The position numbers were made by a program, and so were the translations under genes. This document shows, in pieces, positions 23,084-32,020 of a DNA stretch of 48,622 nucleotides (positions are counted from its first letter, which is position 1; every line of letters begins with the position of its first letter). The stretch covers positions 1-48,622 of the forward strand of contig CALXAM010000051.1 in the NCBI GenBank assembly GCA_944386285.1, given 5' to 3'. Below the pieces are notes generated by a model. The model was not told the origin of the DNA, did no database searches, and worked only from the letters and a program-made list of their open reading frames with translations. This DNA is from an uncultured Clostridia bacterium (GTDB taxonomy: Bacteria > Bacillota > Clostridia > Oscillospirales > Ruminococcaceae).

Positions 23084-25165
23084 TTAGATGGATTTTTTAC
23101 GTCTCATCCAAACTGCGCCAAATGCGACAGCGAGCATCATGAAGATTACCGGAAGCATAACGGAGAACGAGTCGTCTGTATCAACCGGAGGTGTTGTTGT
23201 CACATATTCTGCAACAATCTCAGTATCTTCTGTGATTGGTGTTGTCGGAAGTTTCCAATGTCCGGTGTATCCTTCTTTTTCCGGAACAGCCGGGCAAACT
23301 TTTTCATCGAGAACGGTACCGTATACAACGCTCATGGTGTGGACGACTTTTCCGTCTGCGACAAATGTTACAGTGACAGCTTCATTTGTCCATTTTGCAG
23401 ATAATGTGGTGTTTGCAGCTGTTTTGTAGATAGAATCAGCAGTCACCAGCGTATCATTTTCATCGTACCAACCAAGGAAGACGTAGCCTTCACGAGTCGG
23501 AACAGGCAGTGTGCCAAAAGCGGAATCATAGGAAACGGTCATTGTGTCATTTTCCAGTGCATTGCCGCCGTTTACATCAAATGTTACGGTATATTCATTT
23601 GCTTTCCATTGTGCTGTATAAACAGCGTTGTTCATAGCTGTTTCTGCTACAGCAGGTGTCCAGCCAACAAAGGTATAGCCTTCACGTGTCGGCGTGCCTT
23701 CAAACGCAGGGGTTTTGGTCTGCGGTGCGACAGAGTAGGTCTGATCTTCAAAGATGACTGCATCTTCTACACCGTCTGTATAAGTGATGTCGCAGGTAAA
23801 CGGAGCCAAAACGGCATTTCCGTTTTCGTCAAATGACAATTCATATTTCGGAACAATATTGCCGTCCGGATCACGCAGGTAATTGCTGTCGTCATCAAAC
23901 TGTCCGTTCAAGAGCGAAATTGTACCGGTAAATGAAGTAGCTGCTTCACCGTTAGCATCGACAACGTGCAGTACAACCTGATTTTCTGCGCCGTTTTGAA
24001 TGTACATCGGAGCAGAGCCGGAGAAATCGTTACGGACATTTATAAATGCATTTTTTGACAGATAAATCTCTTCTTCGATGACTGCGTTTCCGCCAAGAAC
24101 CAAGAGTGCTTCGCCGCTCTTGGACAGACCCTGTACATAAACAGACTGACCGTACCACTGACCCGGTGCGCCGGTTGTTTCACCATTATAGCCTACCGAG
24201 TTGTTGTAGATATGGCCGCCGAGAATGTAGTAGGTACCGCCGTTATACGGATTTTTGGTAATGCCGCTGTTCATGCCGAGAATACCATACTGCCATGCTT
24301 TACAGCCGGTAATTTCACCGCCTTTAATGGTCGCGGTGGTCATTTTTGCGTCGGTATTTGTTTTGTTATACAAAAAGATTGCGCCGCCCCAACCGTCAAC
24401 GGTGTTTGCATCTCTGCCTGCTTTACAACCAGAAATTGTACCGTTATTCATTGTGAAGCTTGCAACGGATTTTCCATAATTGTTTGCCAGAAAAACTGCG
24501 CCGCCAACATAGCCGAAGCAGTTTGCGATAGTACCGTCATTCATGGTAATGGTTGGACTGCCTGAAGTGTTTGCAGTTGCACGAATTGCACCGCCGCCGA
24601 CAGAATTATATTTTCCTTTGTTGGAAATACCGGAAACACCGCAGTTTGTGATGGTGCCGCCGTTCATCGTAAAGCTTGACGGACCGTCAAGTGTGACTGC
24701 GCCGCCGTGTGAAGCGTTTGTCTGCTGATTGTTTTTAAGGGTGACGCCTTCATTCATTACGAGTGCGGAAGGTGCGGTCGAAGAACCGAGCGCACACCAT
24801 ACCAACGCACTGTATGCATCTGTGTTTCCTTCTATTGTCAGATTGCCTGACAATGTGAGAGTGGCTTTCTGCACTTTGAACAAAGTGGGTTTCCAGCCGT
24901 CTGCACGTTTAATTGTAACAGCGTCCTCTGCCGTCAGCGTAACAGATTTGTTCACAATCACTGTATCTGCAATTTCAACATCTTTCAGCACTGTGATTAC
25001 ATCGTTTTCACTTGCTTTTTCGATTGCCTGAGCAAGCGTTGCATATTCTGTATCGCCGATTTTTGCTTCATTCTCACCGGCTGCAGAAATGGTTACAACA
25101 CTTGACACGAAAGTAGTGACAATCATCGCACATGCTAAAACGCAGCTAAGAATCTTTCTTTTCAT
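23084..25165 (-). CDS. Secreted beta-helix surface protein with InlB-type repeats
   Basis: A 693-residue exported protein. It has a signal peptide (residues 1-29, ending ISAA) and an N-terminal YATLAQAIEKASENDVITVLKD block typical of clostridial adhesin-like proteins. A long right-handed beta-helix covers about 90-440, with recurring GGAI/GGTITNC motifs. Two or three InlB-type (Listeria-Bacteroides) repeats lie at about 495-640, for example TREGYVFLGWYDENDTL and AQWKANEYTVTFDVNGG. A C-terminal membrane anchor with MRRKKSI ends the chain. There is no LPxTG; only a degenerate PVDTDDSF precedes the anchor. GGAGG lies 8 bases before ATG 25165. A role in adhesion or glycan binding is inferred. Confidence 0.8.
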   Translation of the reverse strand: MKRKILSCVLACAMIVTTFVSSVVTISAAGENEAKIGDTEYATLAQAIEKASENDVITVLKDVEIADTVIVNKSVTLTAEDAVTIKRADGWKPTLFKVQKATLTLSGNLTIEGNTDAYSALVWCALGSSTAPSALVMNEGVTLKNNQQTNASHGGAVTLDGPSSFTMNGGTITNCGVSGISNKGKYNSVGGGAIRATANTSGSPTITMNDGTIANCFGYVGGAVFLANNYGKSVASFTMNNGTISGCKAGRDANTVDGWGGAIFLYNKTNTDAKMTTATIKGGEITGCKAWQYGILGMNSGITKNPYNGGTYYILGGHIYNNSVGYNGETTGAPGQWYGQSVYVQGLSKSGEALLVLGGNAVIEEEIYLSKNAFINVRNDFSGSAPMYIQNGAENQVVLHVVDANGEAATSFTGTISLLNGQFDDDSNYLRDPDGNIVPKYELSFDENGNAVLAPFTCDITYTDGVEDAVIFEDQTYSVAPQTKTPAFEGTPTREGYTFVGWTPAVAETAMNNAVYTAQWKANEYTVTFDVNGGNALENDTMTVSYDSAFGTLPVPTREGYVFLGWYDENDTLVTADSIYKTAANTTLSAKWTNEAVTVTFVADGKVVHTMSVVYGTVLDEKVCPAVPEKEGYTGHWKLPTTPITEDTEIVAEYVTTTPPVDTDDSFSVMLPVIFMMLAVAFGAVWMRRKKSI

Positions 25166-25240
25166 GTCTTTTCCCTCCATAAAAATTTTTGTACGTTTCC
25201 CAGAAACCATATTCATAAAAAGTTAACGGAAACTATATAA

Positions 25241-25269
25241 AGCATAAACCTTAAACGATATAGAGTCAA
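25241..25269 (-). promoter_or_regulatory. Candidate promoter of the surface-protein gene
   Basis: On the reverse strand, TTGACT (25264-25269) and TATGCT (25241-25246) with a 17-bp spacer. The divergent region 25166-25544 is very AT-rich and includes two direct copies of CGATATAG (near 25255 and 25302). Confidence 0.5.
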
Positions 25270-25471
25270 GTAAAAATAAAAAAATAATTGAAAATTACAA
25301 CCGATATAGTGAAAAAATTCATAATTCAGAAAGAGATTTTGAAATAGTTTTCTATCTTTAGCAAACAGCTGCTTTCACAGTAATATAAATAGTAGGTTTC
25401 AAGGATTTGCTGAATAAAAATAAATAAAGCGGTTTTTGCATTAAAATTTTAGATAAAAAATAAAAATCCTC

Positions 25472-25500
25472 TTGATTTTTGAGATTTGGATTCGTATAAT
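25472..25500 (+). promoter_or_regulatory. Promoter of the clan-A glycosidase gene
   Basis: TTGATT (25472-25477) and TATAAT (25495-25500) with a 17-bp spacer. Confidence 0.7.
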
Positions 25501-25544
25501 CAAGGCAACGAGATGCAGTTTATCTGCAAGGGAGGATATTTGAT

Positions 25545-27095
25545 ATGGCAAGCAACATTACCTTAAAAAAAGAAGAGATTATGGCGCGGTTTGGCGGTAT
25601 GGGATTTCATAATACAGAATCCGGTTTATACCGTAAAATGAGTGATCGTCAGTTTCACCAGGTAGTCGGAAAAATCTATCGCGATTTGCATCCGGGATTT
25701 TCCCGCATGGGCGGTGGTTATCCGACATGGACAAAAGAAGAAATGGACGATTTTGCAGAATATTGCAAACAGATGCAGTGTGTGACGGATGCGACGATCT
25801 ATTTGACCGGTCATTGTGTGCGTTATCATTCTCATGAAGAGATGTTAGCGTATGCGAAAAATGTAGCGGATAAACTTGAGTATTTGATTCGGGAAAAAGG
25901 AATCTCGAATATTGAGATTTATTGTATGTCAAACGAGTTGAGCTTGGATGACTGGGGTGATTTGAACTTTGAAATGGAAACATTTAAAAAGTATCATACC
26001 TATTTGTACAACGAATTCCGCAGCCGCGCGCTGCCGGTCAAACTGCTCGCAACAGATGCTTCGCCGCGTGAGCGTTGGGAAACGATTGAGTGGGCGATTG
26101 CAAACGGCATGGTACCGCTTTCCGGCGTGTTCGGCGGACATCATTATGTCAATGACTTTGAGCCGGAAGATCTCGATTTTTATAAGATCTTTAAACGGCA
26201 CTGCAGCGATGTTGTCAACATGTTAAAACCTTACGAACGCCGGTTTATTTTGGGCGAGTTCGGATTGGCACAGGCCTTTAAGCAGGGCAAGCCGAATATC
26301 AACGGCGTCAAAATGGATGTTTGCGATGCGTTCTATAATGGAAAAGAGGCATATTCTGCACTGCAGATGTGCGAAATGGCGCTTGCTGCAATGAATGCGG
26401 GCGTTTATACAATGGCGATGTGGACATTCACCGATCTGCCGAATCCGGAGGGACTTAATTACCGTCTGAATAAGTGGGGACTTACCCGCTGGGATGGCGA
26501 GGACTATTCGCCGCGTGACTGGCTGTACGCATATGGCTTGCTTGTGAAATACTTAAAGAAAAACGGCAAACCGTTTACAGTGGATACGGATGACTATCTG
26601 CTGCGCTGCGGTGGTGTCATGAATGATAACGGCACCTTCTCCGCTGCAATCGTTAACCGCCATGATACACAGACTGATATTACAGTGAAACTGGACGGAT
26701 TCAAAGCACATCAGGCAGCACGCGTATATGTTTACGACTCCGCAAATGTGCCGCGCAACGTATTCGGTGATTTACAGGAGCCGTCTGCAATCGTAGCAGA
26801 AGCGAACGGTGCGCTTAACTTGACTGTTCCTGCAAACTCTGTTGTCATGGTTACAACGGACTATGTAGAACGCACGCCGTCAGCTGTTTTGAATGTGCGT
26901 CATCAGGATGGCATGCTTTCATGGGATGCGGTGGAAGACAGCGAACATGTATATTATCGTGTCTATCGTGGTGAAACACCGGATTTTGTGCCGGATATCA
27001 CCAACCAGATTGCTTCCACAATTGATACAAAATTGCCGGCAGATCAGGCTGGATATTATCAAGTGAAATCTGTAGATTGCTATGGAAATTGCTAA
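25545..27095 (+). CDS. Cytoplasmic clan GH-A-like glycoside hydrolase (family unassigned)
   Basis: A 516-residue protein without a signal peptide. A TIM-barrel domain covers about 15-340. N130-E131 in YCMSNELS fits the acid/base position of clan A (an Asn-Glu pair at the end of strand 4) and E238 in FILGEFGL fits the nucleophile. A beta-sandwich follows at about 345-440, then a fibronectin-III-like end (445-516). The family could be near GH39 or GH5, but I cannot fix it. It starts MASNITLKKEEIMARFGGMGFHN with AGGGAGG before the ATG. Without a secretion signal it should act on imported oligosaccharides. Confidence 0.7.
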   Translation: MASNITLKKEEIMARFGGMGFHNTESGLYRKMSDRQFHQVVGKIYRDLHPGFSRMGGGYPTWTKEEMDDFAEYCKQMQCVTDATIYLTGHCVRYHSHEEMLAYAKNVADKLEYLIREKGISNIEIYCMSNELSLDDWGDLNFEMETFKKYHTYLYNEFRSRALPVKLLATDASPRERWETIEWAIANGMVPLSGVFGGHHYVNDFEPEDLDFYKIFKRHCSDVVNMLKPYERRFILGEFGLAQAFKQGKPNINGVKMDVCDAFYNGKEAYSALQMCEMALAAMNAGVYTMAMWTFTDLPNPEGLNYRLNKWGLTRWDGEDYSPRDWLYAYGLLVKYLKKNGKPFTVDTDDYLLRCGGVMNDNGTFSAAIVNRHDTQTDITVKLDGFKAHQAARVYVYDSANVPRNVFGDLQEPSAIVAEANGALNLTVPANSVVMVTTDYVERTPSAVLNVRHQDGMLSWDAVEDSEHVYYRVYRGETPDFVPDITNQIASTIDTKLPADQAGYYQVKSVDCYGNC

Positions 27096-27105
27096 AAAAT
27101 GAAAG

Positions 27106-27150
27106 TGGGTCATTTGTCTTTTTGGACAAATGACCCATAATTTTTTTTAA
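27106..27150 (+). terminator. Terminator of the clan-A glycosidase gene
   Basis: TGGGTCATTTGTC...GACAAATGACCCA stem followed by TAATTTTTTTT. Confidence 0.92.
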
Positions 27151-27158
27151 AAAAGTGC

Positions 27159-27187
27159 TTGACATCCTCTTTTTTTCATGCTATTAT
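27159..27187 (+). promoter_or_regulatory. Promoter of the T-box-trpB2 unit
   Basis: TTGACA (27159-27164) and TATTAT (27182-27187) with a 17-bp spacer. Confidence 0.8.
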
Positions 27188-27193
27188 AAGCAA

Positions 27194-27488
27194 AACCGAT
27201 GAAAAAGAGTAAGTAAGCAGTGCAAATACTGTACAGAGAGCTGCTGGATGGTGGGAAGCAGTCAGATATGCAATGCTGAATGGGCTTTTGAGGGCAAACG
27301 GAACCGGGAAACCTTAGTATGTGCGCCGGAGCAGAACTCTCCGTTAACAACGGTCCGCATATCAAAGTGGTATGTGTAAAAGTGGATGTAAACTTGCATC
27401 AAGCCGGGTGGCACCGCAGGAGATATTGATTTTTCATGCTCTTGTCCCAGCGTTTTTTGAACACTGGGTCAAGGGTATTTTTATTTAC
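27194..27488 (+). promoter_or_regulatory. Tryptophan-specific T-box riboswitch
   Basis: A leader of about 290 bases that senses uncharged tRNA. Stem I shows the AGTA loop-E element (27208-27211) and an apical GGATGGTGGGAAGCAG region (27246-27261). A specifier TGG lies at 27281-27283 within GAATGGGC, which reads as tryptophan. The conserved T-box AAGCCGGGTGGCACCGC is at 27401-27417. A terminator follows (CTTGTCCCAGCGTT...AACACTGGGTCAAG, then TATTTTTATTT). Uncharged tRNA-Trp should favour the antiterminator and switch on trpB2. Confidence 0.9.
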
Positions 27489-27522
27489 CCTTGACTCACA
27501 AACAACGAAAGGAGCAGTCATT

Positions 27523-28899
27523 ATGTTCAACGAACCAATCCCTTACAAAATCTATCTGGAAGAAAGTGAGATGCCAAAAGCATGGTATAATCTGCGGGCT
27601 GATATGAAAAATAAACCCGCACCGCTTTTGAACCCCGGCACACACAAACCGATGACAAAAGAAGAACTCCAACCGGTGTTCTGTGATGAACTGATTGATC
27701 AGGAACTCGATAATACAACAAAGTATTTTCCGATTCCCGAAGAGATTCGTGATTTTTATCAGATGTATCGTCCGTCTCCGCTGGTACGTGCGTATTTCTT
27801 AGAGAAAAAGCTTGGTACACCGGCAAAAATCTATTATAAATTTGAAGGAAACAATACAAGCGGCAGTCATAAATTGAACTCTGCAATTGCACAGGCGTAT
27901 TACGCAAAAAAACAGGGCTTAAAAGGCGTAACGACAGAAACGGGAGCAGGTCAATGGGGAACAGCGCTTTCCATGGCGTGTTCGTACTTTGATCTTGACT
28001 GCCAGGTCTATATGGTGAAAGTCTCCTATGAGCAGAAACCTTTCCGCCGTGAAGTGATGCGGACGTATGGCGCATCTGTTACACCGTCTCCGTCGATGAG
28101 TACAGAAGTCGGCCGTAAAATTCTTGCGGCACATCCGGGTACGACCGGCAGCCTTGGCTGTGCAATTTCCGAAGCGGTGGAAATGGCAAATAAGCAAGAG
28201 GGTTACCGTTATGTACTGGGCAGTGTGCTGAATCAAGTAATGCTGCATCAGTCGGTGATCGGTCTTGAAACAAAAGCAGCACTTGACAAATACGGTATTA
28301 CGCCGGATATTATCATTGGCTGTGCAGGCGGCGGGTCCAACCTCGGCGGATTGATTGCACCGTTCATGGGTGAAAAACTCCGCGGTGAAAAAGACTATCG
28401 TTTTATCGCAGTTGAGCCGGCATCTTGTCCGAGCTTTACACGCGGCACGTTTGCATATGATTTTTGCGATACCGGCGCTGTGTGCCCGCTTGCAAAAATG
28501 TATACGCTCGGCAGCAACTTTATTCCGTCGGCAAACCACGCAGGCGGCCTTCGTTATCACGGTATGAGCCCGGTGCTTTCACAGCTGTATCATGACGGCC
28601 TGATGGAGGCAACAAGTGTCGTACAGACCGATGTGTTCGAAGCAGCAGAAATGTTTGCACGTGTGGAAGGGATTCTTCCTGCACCGGAGTCGAGCCATGC
28701 GATTCGTGTTGCGATTGATGAGGCGCTCAAATGCAAGGAAACCGGTGAGGAAAAGACAATCGTATTCGGTTTAACCGGAACGGGTTACTTTGATATGTTT
28801 GCATATGAAAAATTCCACGATGGTAAAATGACCGATTACATTCCGACCGATGAAGAAATTGCGGCAAGTGTCGCAACGCTTCCCGTTGTAAACGAATAA
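27523..28899 (+). CDS. trpB2: Tryptophan synthase beta-like protein, TrpB2 type
   Basis: A 458-residue PLP enzyme that joins indole and serine to give tryptophan. It belongs to the TrpB2 group by its longer length and N-terminal extension EMPKAWYNLRADMKNKPAP. The PLP lysine is K117 in NTSGSHKLNSA, and the phosphate-binding loop is GCAGGGSNLGGL near residue 267. AAAGGAG lies 8 bases before ATG 27523. No trpA or other trp gene is near, so indole salvage is the likely use; the tryptophan T-box upstream confirms the pathway link. Confidence 0.9.
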   Translation: MFNEPIPYKIYLEESEMPKAWYNLRADMKNKPAPLLNPGTHKPMTKEELQPVFCDELIDQELDNTTKYFPIPEEIRDFYQMYRPSPLVRAYFLEKKLGTPAKIYYKFEGNNTSGSHKLNSAIAQAYYAKKQGLKGVTTETGAGQWGTALSMACSYFDLDCQVYMVKVSYEQKPFRREVMRTYGASVTPSPSMSTEVGRKILAAHPGTTGSLGCAISEAVEMANKQEGYRYVLGSVLNQVMLHQSVIGLETKAALDKYGITPDIIIGCAGGGSNLGGLIAPFMGEKLRGEKDYRFIAVEPASCPSFTRGTFAYDFCDTGAVCPLAKMYTLGSNFIPSANHAGGLRYHGMSPVLSQLYHDGLMEATSVVQTDVFEAAEMFARVEGILPAPESSHAIRVAIDEALKCKETGEEKTIVFGLTGTGYFDMFAYEKFHDGKMTDYIPTDEEIAASVATLPVVNE

Positions 28900-28906
28900 A
28901 ATAAGG

Positions 28907-28947
28907 AAAAAAGAAACCGGCAGGATTTTCCTGCCGGTTTCTTTTTT
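28907..28947. terminator. Bidirectional terminator after trpB2
   Basis: AAGAAACCGGCAGGA...TCCTGCCGGTTTCTT stem with A and T runs. Nearly identical to the terminator at 31182-31223. Confidence 0.9.
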
Positions 28948-28966
28948 AGGAATACTTTAGCTGTAG

Positions 28967-31051
28967 TTACAGTGTAATATGCTGCATAAGCCGAAGATCT
29001 CTTGAAGAACTGCCGATTTGCACAAGGAAATCACCGGATTCAAGTTTCCAATCGCTGTCGGGTACACTGTAGAAACAAAATGCTTCTTTGGAAAGCTGCA
29101 TGGAAATCTCTTTCGTTTCACCCGGCTGTAAGAATATCTTGGCAAATTGTTTGAGTTCTTTTTTCGGACGTTCCACCGTACATTCCGAGTCTGACACATA
29201 AAGTTGTGCAACTTCGGCACCCGCAACGCTGCCTGTGTTGGTGAGTGAAAATGTGACATTGACGATCGGTCCACTCGGATCGTTTTCTGAAACATTTATG
29301 CGTAGATCATGATAGGAAAAATCAGTGTAGGATAATCCATGGCCAAAGCAAAATTCCGGTTCTACGTTAAAGGTGTCATAATACCGATATCCCACATAAA
29401 TGCCTTCGCGATAATGAACCGTATCATCGCCTGGGAACTCACCAAATCGGACAGTTGGTGTATCTTCGAGTGCTTTTGGAAAAGTAACAGGGAGTTTTCC
29501 GGAGGGATTCACGTCCCCAAATAACATTTCTGCCAATGCGGTGCCGCCTTCCGTTCCCGAATACCAGTATTGTACCAGGGTGTGCGCTTGATCTACCCAA
29601 TTTCTCATTTCCACCGGAGAGCCGCTCATGTTAATGATGACTGTGTTTGGATTTGCATGAAGCAGCGCCGGAATTAGTTTGTCTTGTTCAAAGGGGAGTT
29701 TTAAATCGGTGCGGTCTGCCGATTCCATATCAAAATCGTGATTCAATCCGCCGACATAAAGAACAAGATCAGAATGTTTAGCAAGATAGATTGCTTCTTC
29801 GAATAAGCGCGTTTGATTTTCTTCTTTGTCAGAGGAATATCCTTTTGCATAATTCACTTGATAATTTCCGCCGAGATACATCTTGAGACCCAGCAGCGGG
29901 GTGATCTCATACAAAGCCCTTACTTCGGAACTGCCGCCGCTGAATGCATGCAGCCGGTTGGCATTTTCACCGATTACTGCAATTGTCCGATGTGGGTCTT
30001 TAGCAAGCGGAAGCAGGTGCTTTTCATTTTTTAAGAGAACGATGGAATCGCGGGCTGTCTGATATACACTCTTACGATTTTCGGGGGTGTTGTAAGCGCC
30101 ACTACTGCGATGAACAGGGTCCATCATTTTTAAACGGAACATCATTTCGAGAATGCGGCGGATCAGGTCATCAATGGTGTCTTCTTTGATTTCACCTGAT
30201 AGAATCCGTTCTTTTAATGGATTTGCATAATAATAGTCGTCGTATTGATTGTTTACATTCATTTCAAAGTGAATGCCCGCATCCAGTGCCTTTTTGGTAT
30301 CATGAACCGCACCCCAGTCAGAGATGACCATGCCGTTGAATCCCCATGTGCTGCGCAGTAAATCTTGCATCAGTGCTGTGTTTTGGCAGCAGAATTCTCC
30401 GCGGAATTGGTTATATGCACCCATGACAGCCATGCAGTGACCTTCCTGAATCGCAGCCTGAAACCCCGGAAGATACAGTTCGTGAAGGGCACGTTCATCG
30501 ATTTCTACATTCACATCCATTCGCCGGGTTTCCTGATTGTTTGCTACAAAATGTTTGATACAAGCGGAAACGTCGTTTTTCTGAATTCCTTCAATAAATG
30601 GAACACACATTTTAGAGATTAAGTGCGGGTCTTCTGACATATATTCAAAGTTTCTTCCACACAAAGGAGAACGTTGGATATTGATACCCGGCGACAGGGA
30701 AACATCTTTGCCTCTGCCGCGTACTTCGCGTCCTAATGTGTTTCCCGTTTCATATGCAAGCTGAGGGTCCCATGTAGCAGCCAGCGCAGTGATGCAGGGA
30801 AAACTTGTGGCAAAATCATCGGTATTGAACGTGTAGGAACACGTTTGACGGTCAAATTCGCCGCGTACACCCATTGGACCATCTGAGAAATGAAACGGCG
30901 GAATGCCAAGCCGTTTTACACCTTTGGTGTCATATACATTATCGCCATGAAGCATCGATAATTTTTCATCGAGTGTCAGTTCTGAGAGCAGATGTTCAAT
31001 TTTGTTTATCACATCCGGAGATAACGGTTCAAGCGTTTGCTGCTGATTCAT
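28967..31051 (-). CDS. Glycoside hydrolase family 3 (beta-glucosidase/xylosidase-like)
   Basis: A 694-residue cytoplasmic GH3 enzyme releasing terminal beta-linked sugars. The TIM-barrel domain (about 25-310) has the K166-H167-F and RGRGKDVSLSPGINIQR substrate blocks, with nucleophile D245 in GMVISDWGAVHD. The alpha/beta sandwich domain spans about 335-560 and a fibronectin-III-like domain about 605-680. No signal peptide. GGAGG lies 10 bases before the ATG. The monosaccharide specificity (glucose, xylose or GlcNAc) cannot be read. It is a single-gene unit with its own promoter, an inverted-repeat operator candidate and a terminator. Confidence 0.9.
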   Translation of the reverse strand: MNQQQTLEPLSPDVINKIEHLLSELTLDEKLSMLHGDNVYDTKGVKRLGIPPFHFSDGPMGVRGEFDRQTCSYTFNTDDFATSFPCITALAATWDPQLAYETGNTLGREVRGRGKDVSLSPGINIQRSPLCGRNFEYMSEDPHLISKMCVPFIEGIQKNDVSACIKHFVANNQETRRMDVNVEIDERALHELYLPGFQAAIQEGHCMAVMGAYNQFRGEFCCQNTALMQDLLRSTWGFNGMVISDWGAVHDTKKALDAGIHFEMNVNNQYDDYYYANPLKERILSGEIKEDTIDDLIRRILEMMFRLKMMDPVHRSSGAYNTPENRKSVYQTARDSIVLLKNEKHLLPLAKDPHRTIAVIGENANRLHAFSGGSSEVRALYEITPLLGLKMYLGGNYQVNYAKGYSSDKEENQTRLFEEAIYLAKHSDLVLYVGGLNHDFDMESADRTDLKLPFEQDKLIPALLHANPNTVIINMSGSPVEMRNWVDQAHTLVQYWYSGTEGGTALAEMLFGDVNPSGKLPVTFPKALEDTPTVRFGEFPGDDTVHYREGIYVGYRYYDTFNVEPEFCFGHGLSYTDFSYHDLRINVSENDPSGPIVNVTFSLTNTGSVAGAEVAQLYVSDSECTVERPKKELKQFAKIFLQPGETKEISMQLSKEAFCFYSVPDSDWKLESGDFLVQIGSSSRDLRLMQHITL

Positions 31052-31098
31052 GTTCGTATTTCCTCCAACTTCTATTTGCTGTTTGAAAGCCGTATTTT

Positions 31099-31139
31099 AT
31101 TATAGCAGTGAGGCATTCAAATACAAGTGATTTTGAATG
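31099..31139 (-). promoter_or_regulatory. GH3 promoter with inverted-repeat operator candidate
   Basis: On the reverse strand, TTGTAT (31121-31126) and TATAAT (31099-31104) have a 16-bp spacer. CATTCAAA (31114-31121) and TTTGAATG (31132-31139) form perfect 8-bp inverted arms 10 bases apart that straddle the -35 box, as expected of a repressor site. Confidence 0.6.
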
Positions 31140-31181
31140 TGGAAAATTCACATTTTGTGCACTGTGATTTTCTCGTTCATA

Positions 31182-31223
31182 GAAAAAGAAACCGACAGGA
31201 CATTCCTGCCGGTTTCTTTTTTG
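31182..31223 (-). terminator. Terminator of the GntR-ABC operon
   Basis: AAGAAACCGACAGGA...TCCTGCCGGTTTCTT stem; on the reverse strand it is followed by TTTCTTTTTC. The forward side also has a T run. Confidence 0.85.
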
Positions 31224-31228
31224 GGTGG

Positions 31229-32020
31229 TTAAATAAGATTCAGGTGTTTTGAAAATAATCGGTTTGCAACCAAAAACGACGTAGTGCCAATGAGCACATA
31301 CAAAACCGATGAGCCGATCATGACGCTCAAAAGCATATTTTCCGCTAAAACGGCGGTACTTGTGAACAAATCCATGCCAAAAATGGAGAACAGCACAATC
31401 AGCATGCATACACTTAAAAGCTGTTCGATCATATAGATGCCGATATATGCGGCAAACGATGTAACCGCTCGTTTCTCCTTGGCGAGCTGGCCGATGGAAA
31501 TGGCTGCATATATCGTGCACATAAAGGCAGTCGCGCTTAACAGTACCATGACAATCATCAAAGTAATCATCCGGTTTTCACCAATTTGCAGTACCGCGAA
31601 CACTTGGTCAAGAATTGTACCAAGCTGTGCGTATGCGTTGTTTGGAATCAGCAGAAACACACATCCAACCGCCGCTGCACCCGCAAATATCAGCCATATA
31701 ACATAGGTGAACAGGTGACTTGACAGATGCATAGACGGCTTTACAGGGAGCATGAACAGAAAATATCCGTGTGCACTTGTCATGTTGCGGAAGAAATGAC
31801 GAATCGACAGCAAAATAATGCACAAAAACATTCCGATTGTGCAGAAGGCTGAAATAATCAGCAGAAATGTGTAGAGAGCCGTCAGAAACGGCAGCAGCTT
31901 CGAGAGCAATTCCATTCCCTTTGTAAAGCCTGCAAGCAATAAAACGCCGAGAATTAACGGCAGAAATACACGTGCCGTACATTTAAAATGATAAGCGAAT
32001 AGATTGTTAAACAGTTTCAT
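31229..32020 (-). CDS. ABC transporter permease (YtrC/D-like)
   Basis: A 263-residue membrane protein with six likely helices: about 18-38, 45-70, 98-125, 155-180, 185-210 and 225-250. It lies last in a GntR-ATPase-permease operon of the Ytr type. Its ATG overlaps the ATPase stop codon (ATGA), so they are made together. The substrate is unknown; such modules often respond to cell-wall antibiotics or help in lipid/peptide export in Firmicutes. Confidence 0.75.
   Translation of the reverse strand: MKLFNNLFAYHFKCTARVFLPLILGVLLLAGFTKGMELLSKLLPFLTALYTFLLIISAFCTIGMFLCIILLSIRHFFRNMTSAHGYFLFMLPVKPSMHLSSHLFTYVIWLIFAGAAAVGCVFLLIPNNAYAQLGTILDQVFAVLQIGENRMITLMIVMVLLSATAFMCTIYAAISIGQLAKEKRAVTSFAAYIGIYMIEQLLSVCMLIVLFSIFGMDLFTSTAVLAENMLLSVMIGSSVLYVLIGTTSFLVANRLFSKHLNLI

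Noticed and set aside
23084..23200. LPxTG sortase signal at the end of the surface protein
   Set aside because: The expected pentapeptide is absent; MLPVIF lies inside the membrane helix and is not a sorting signal.
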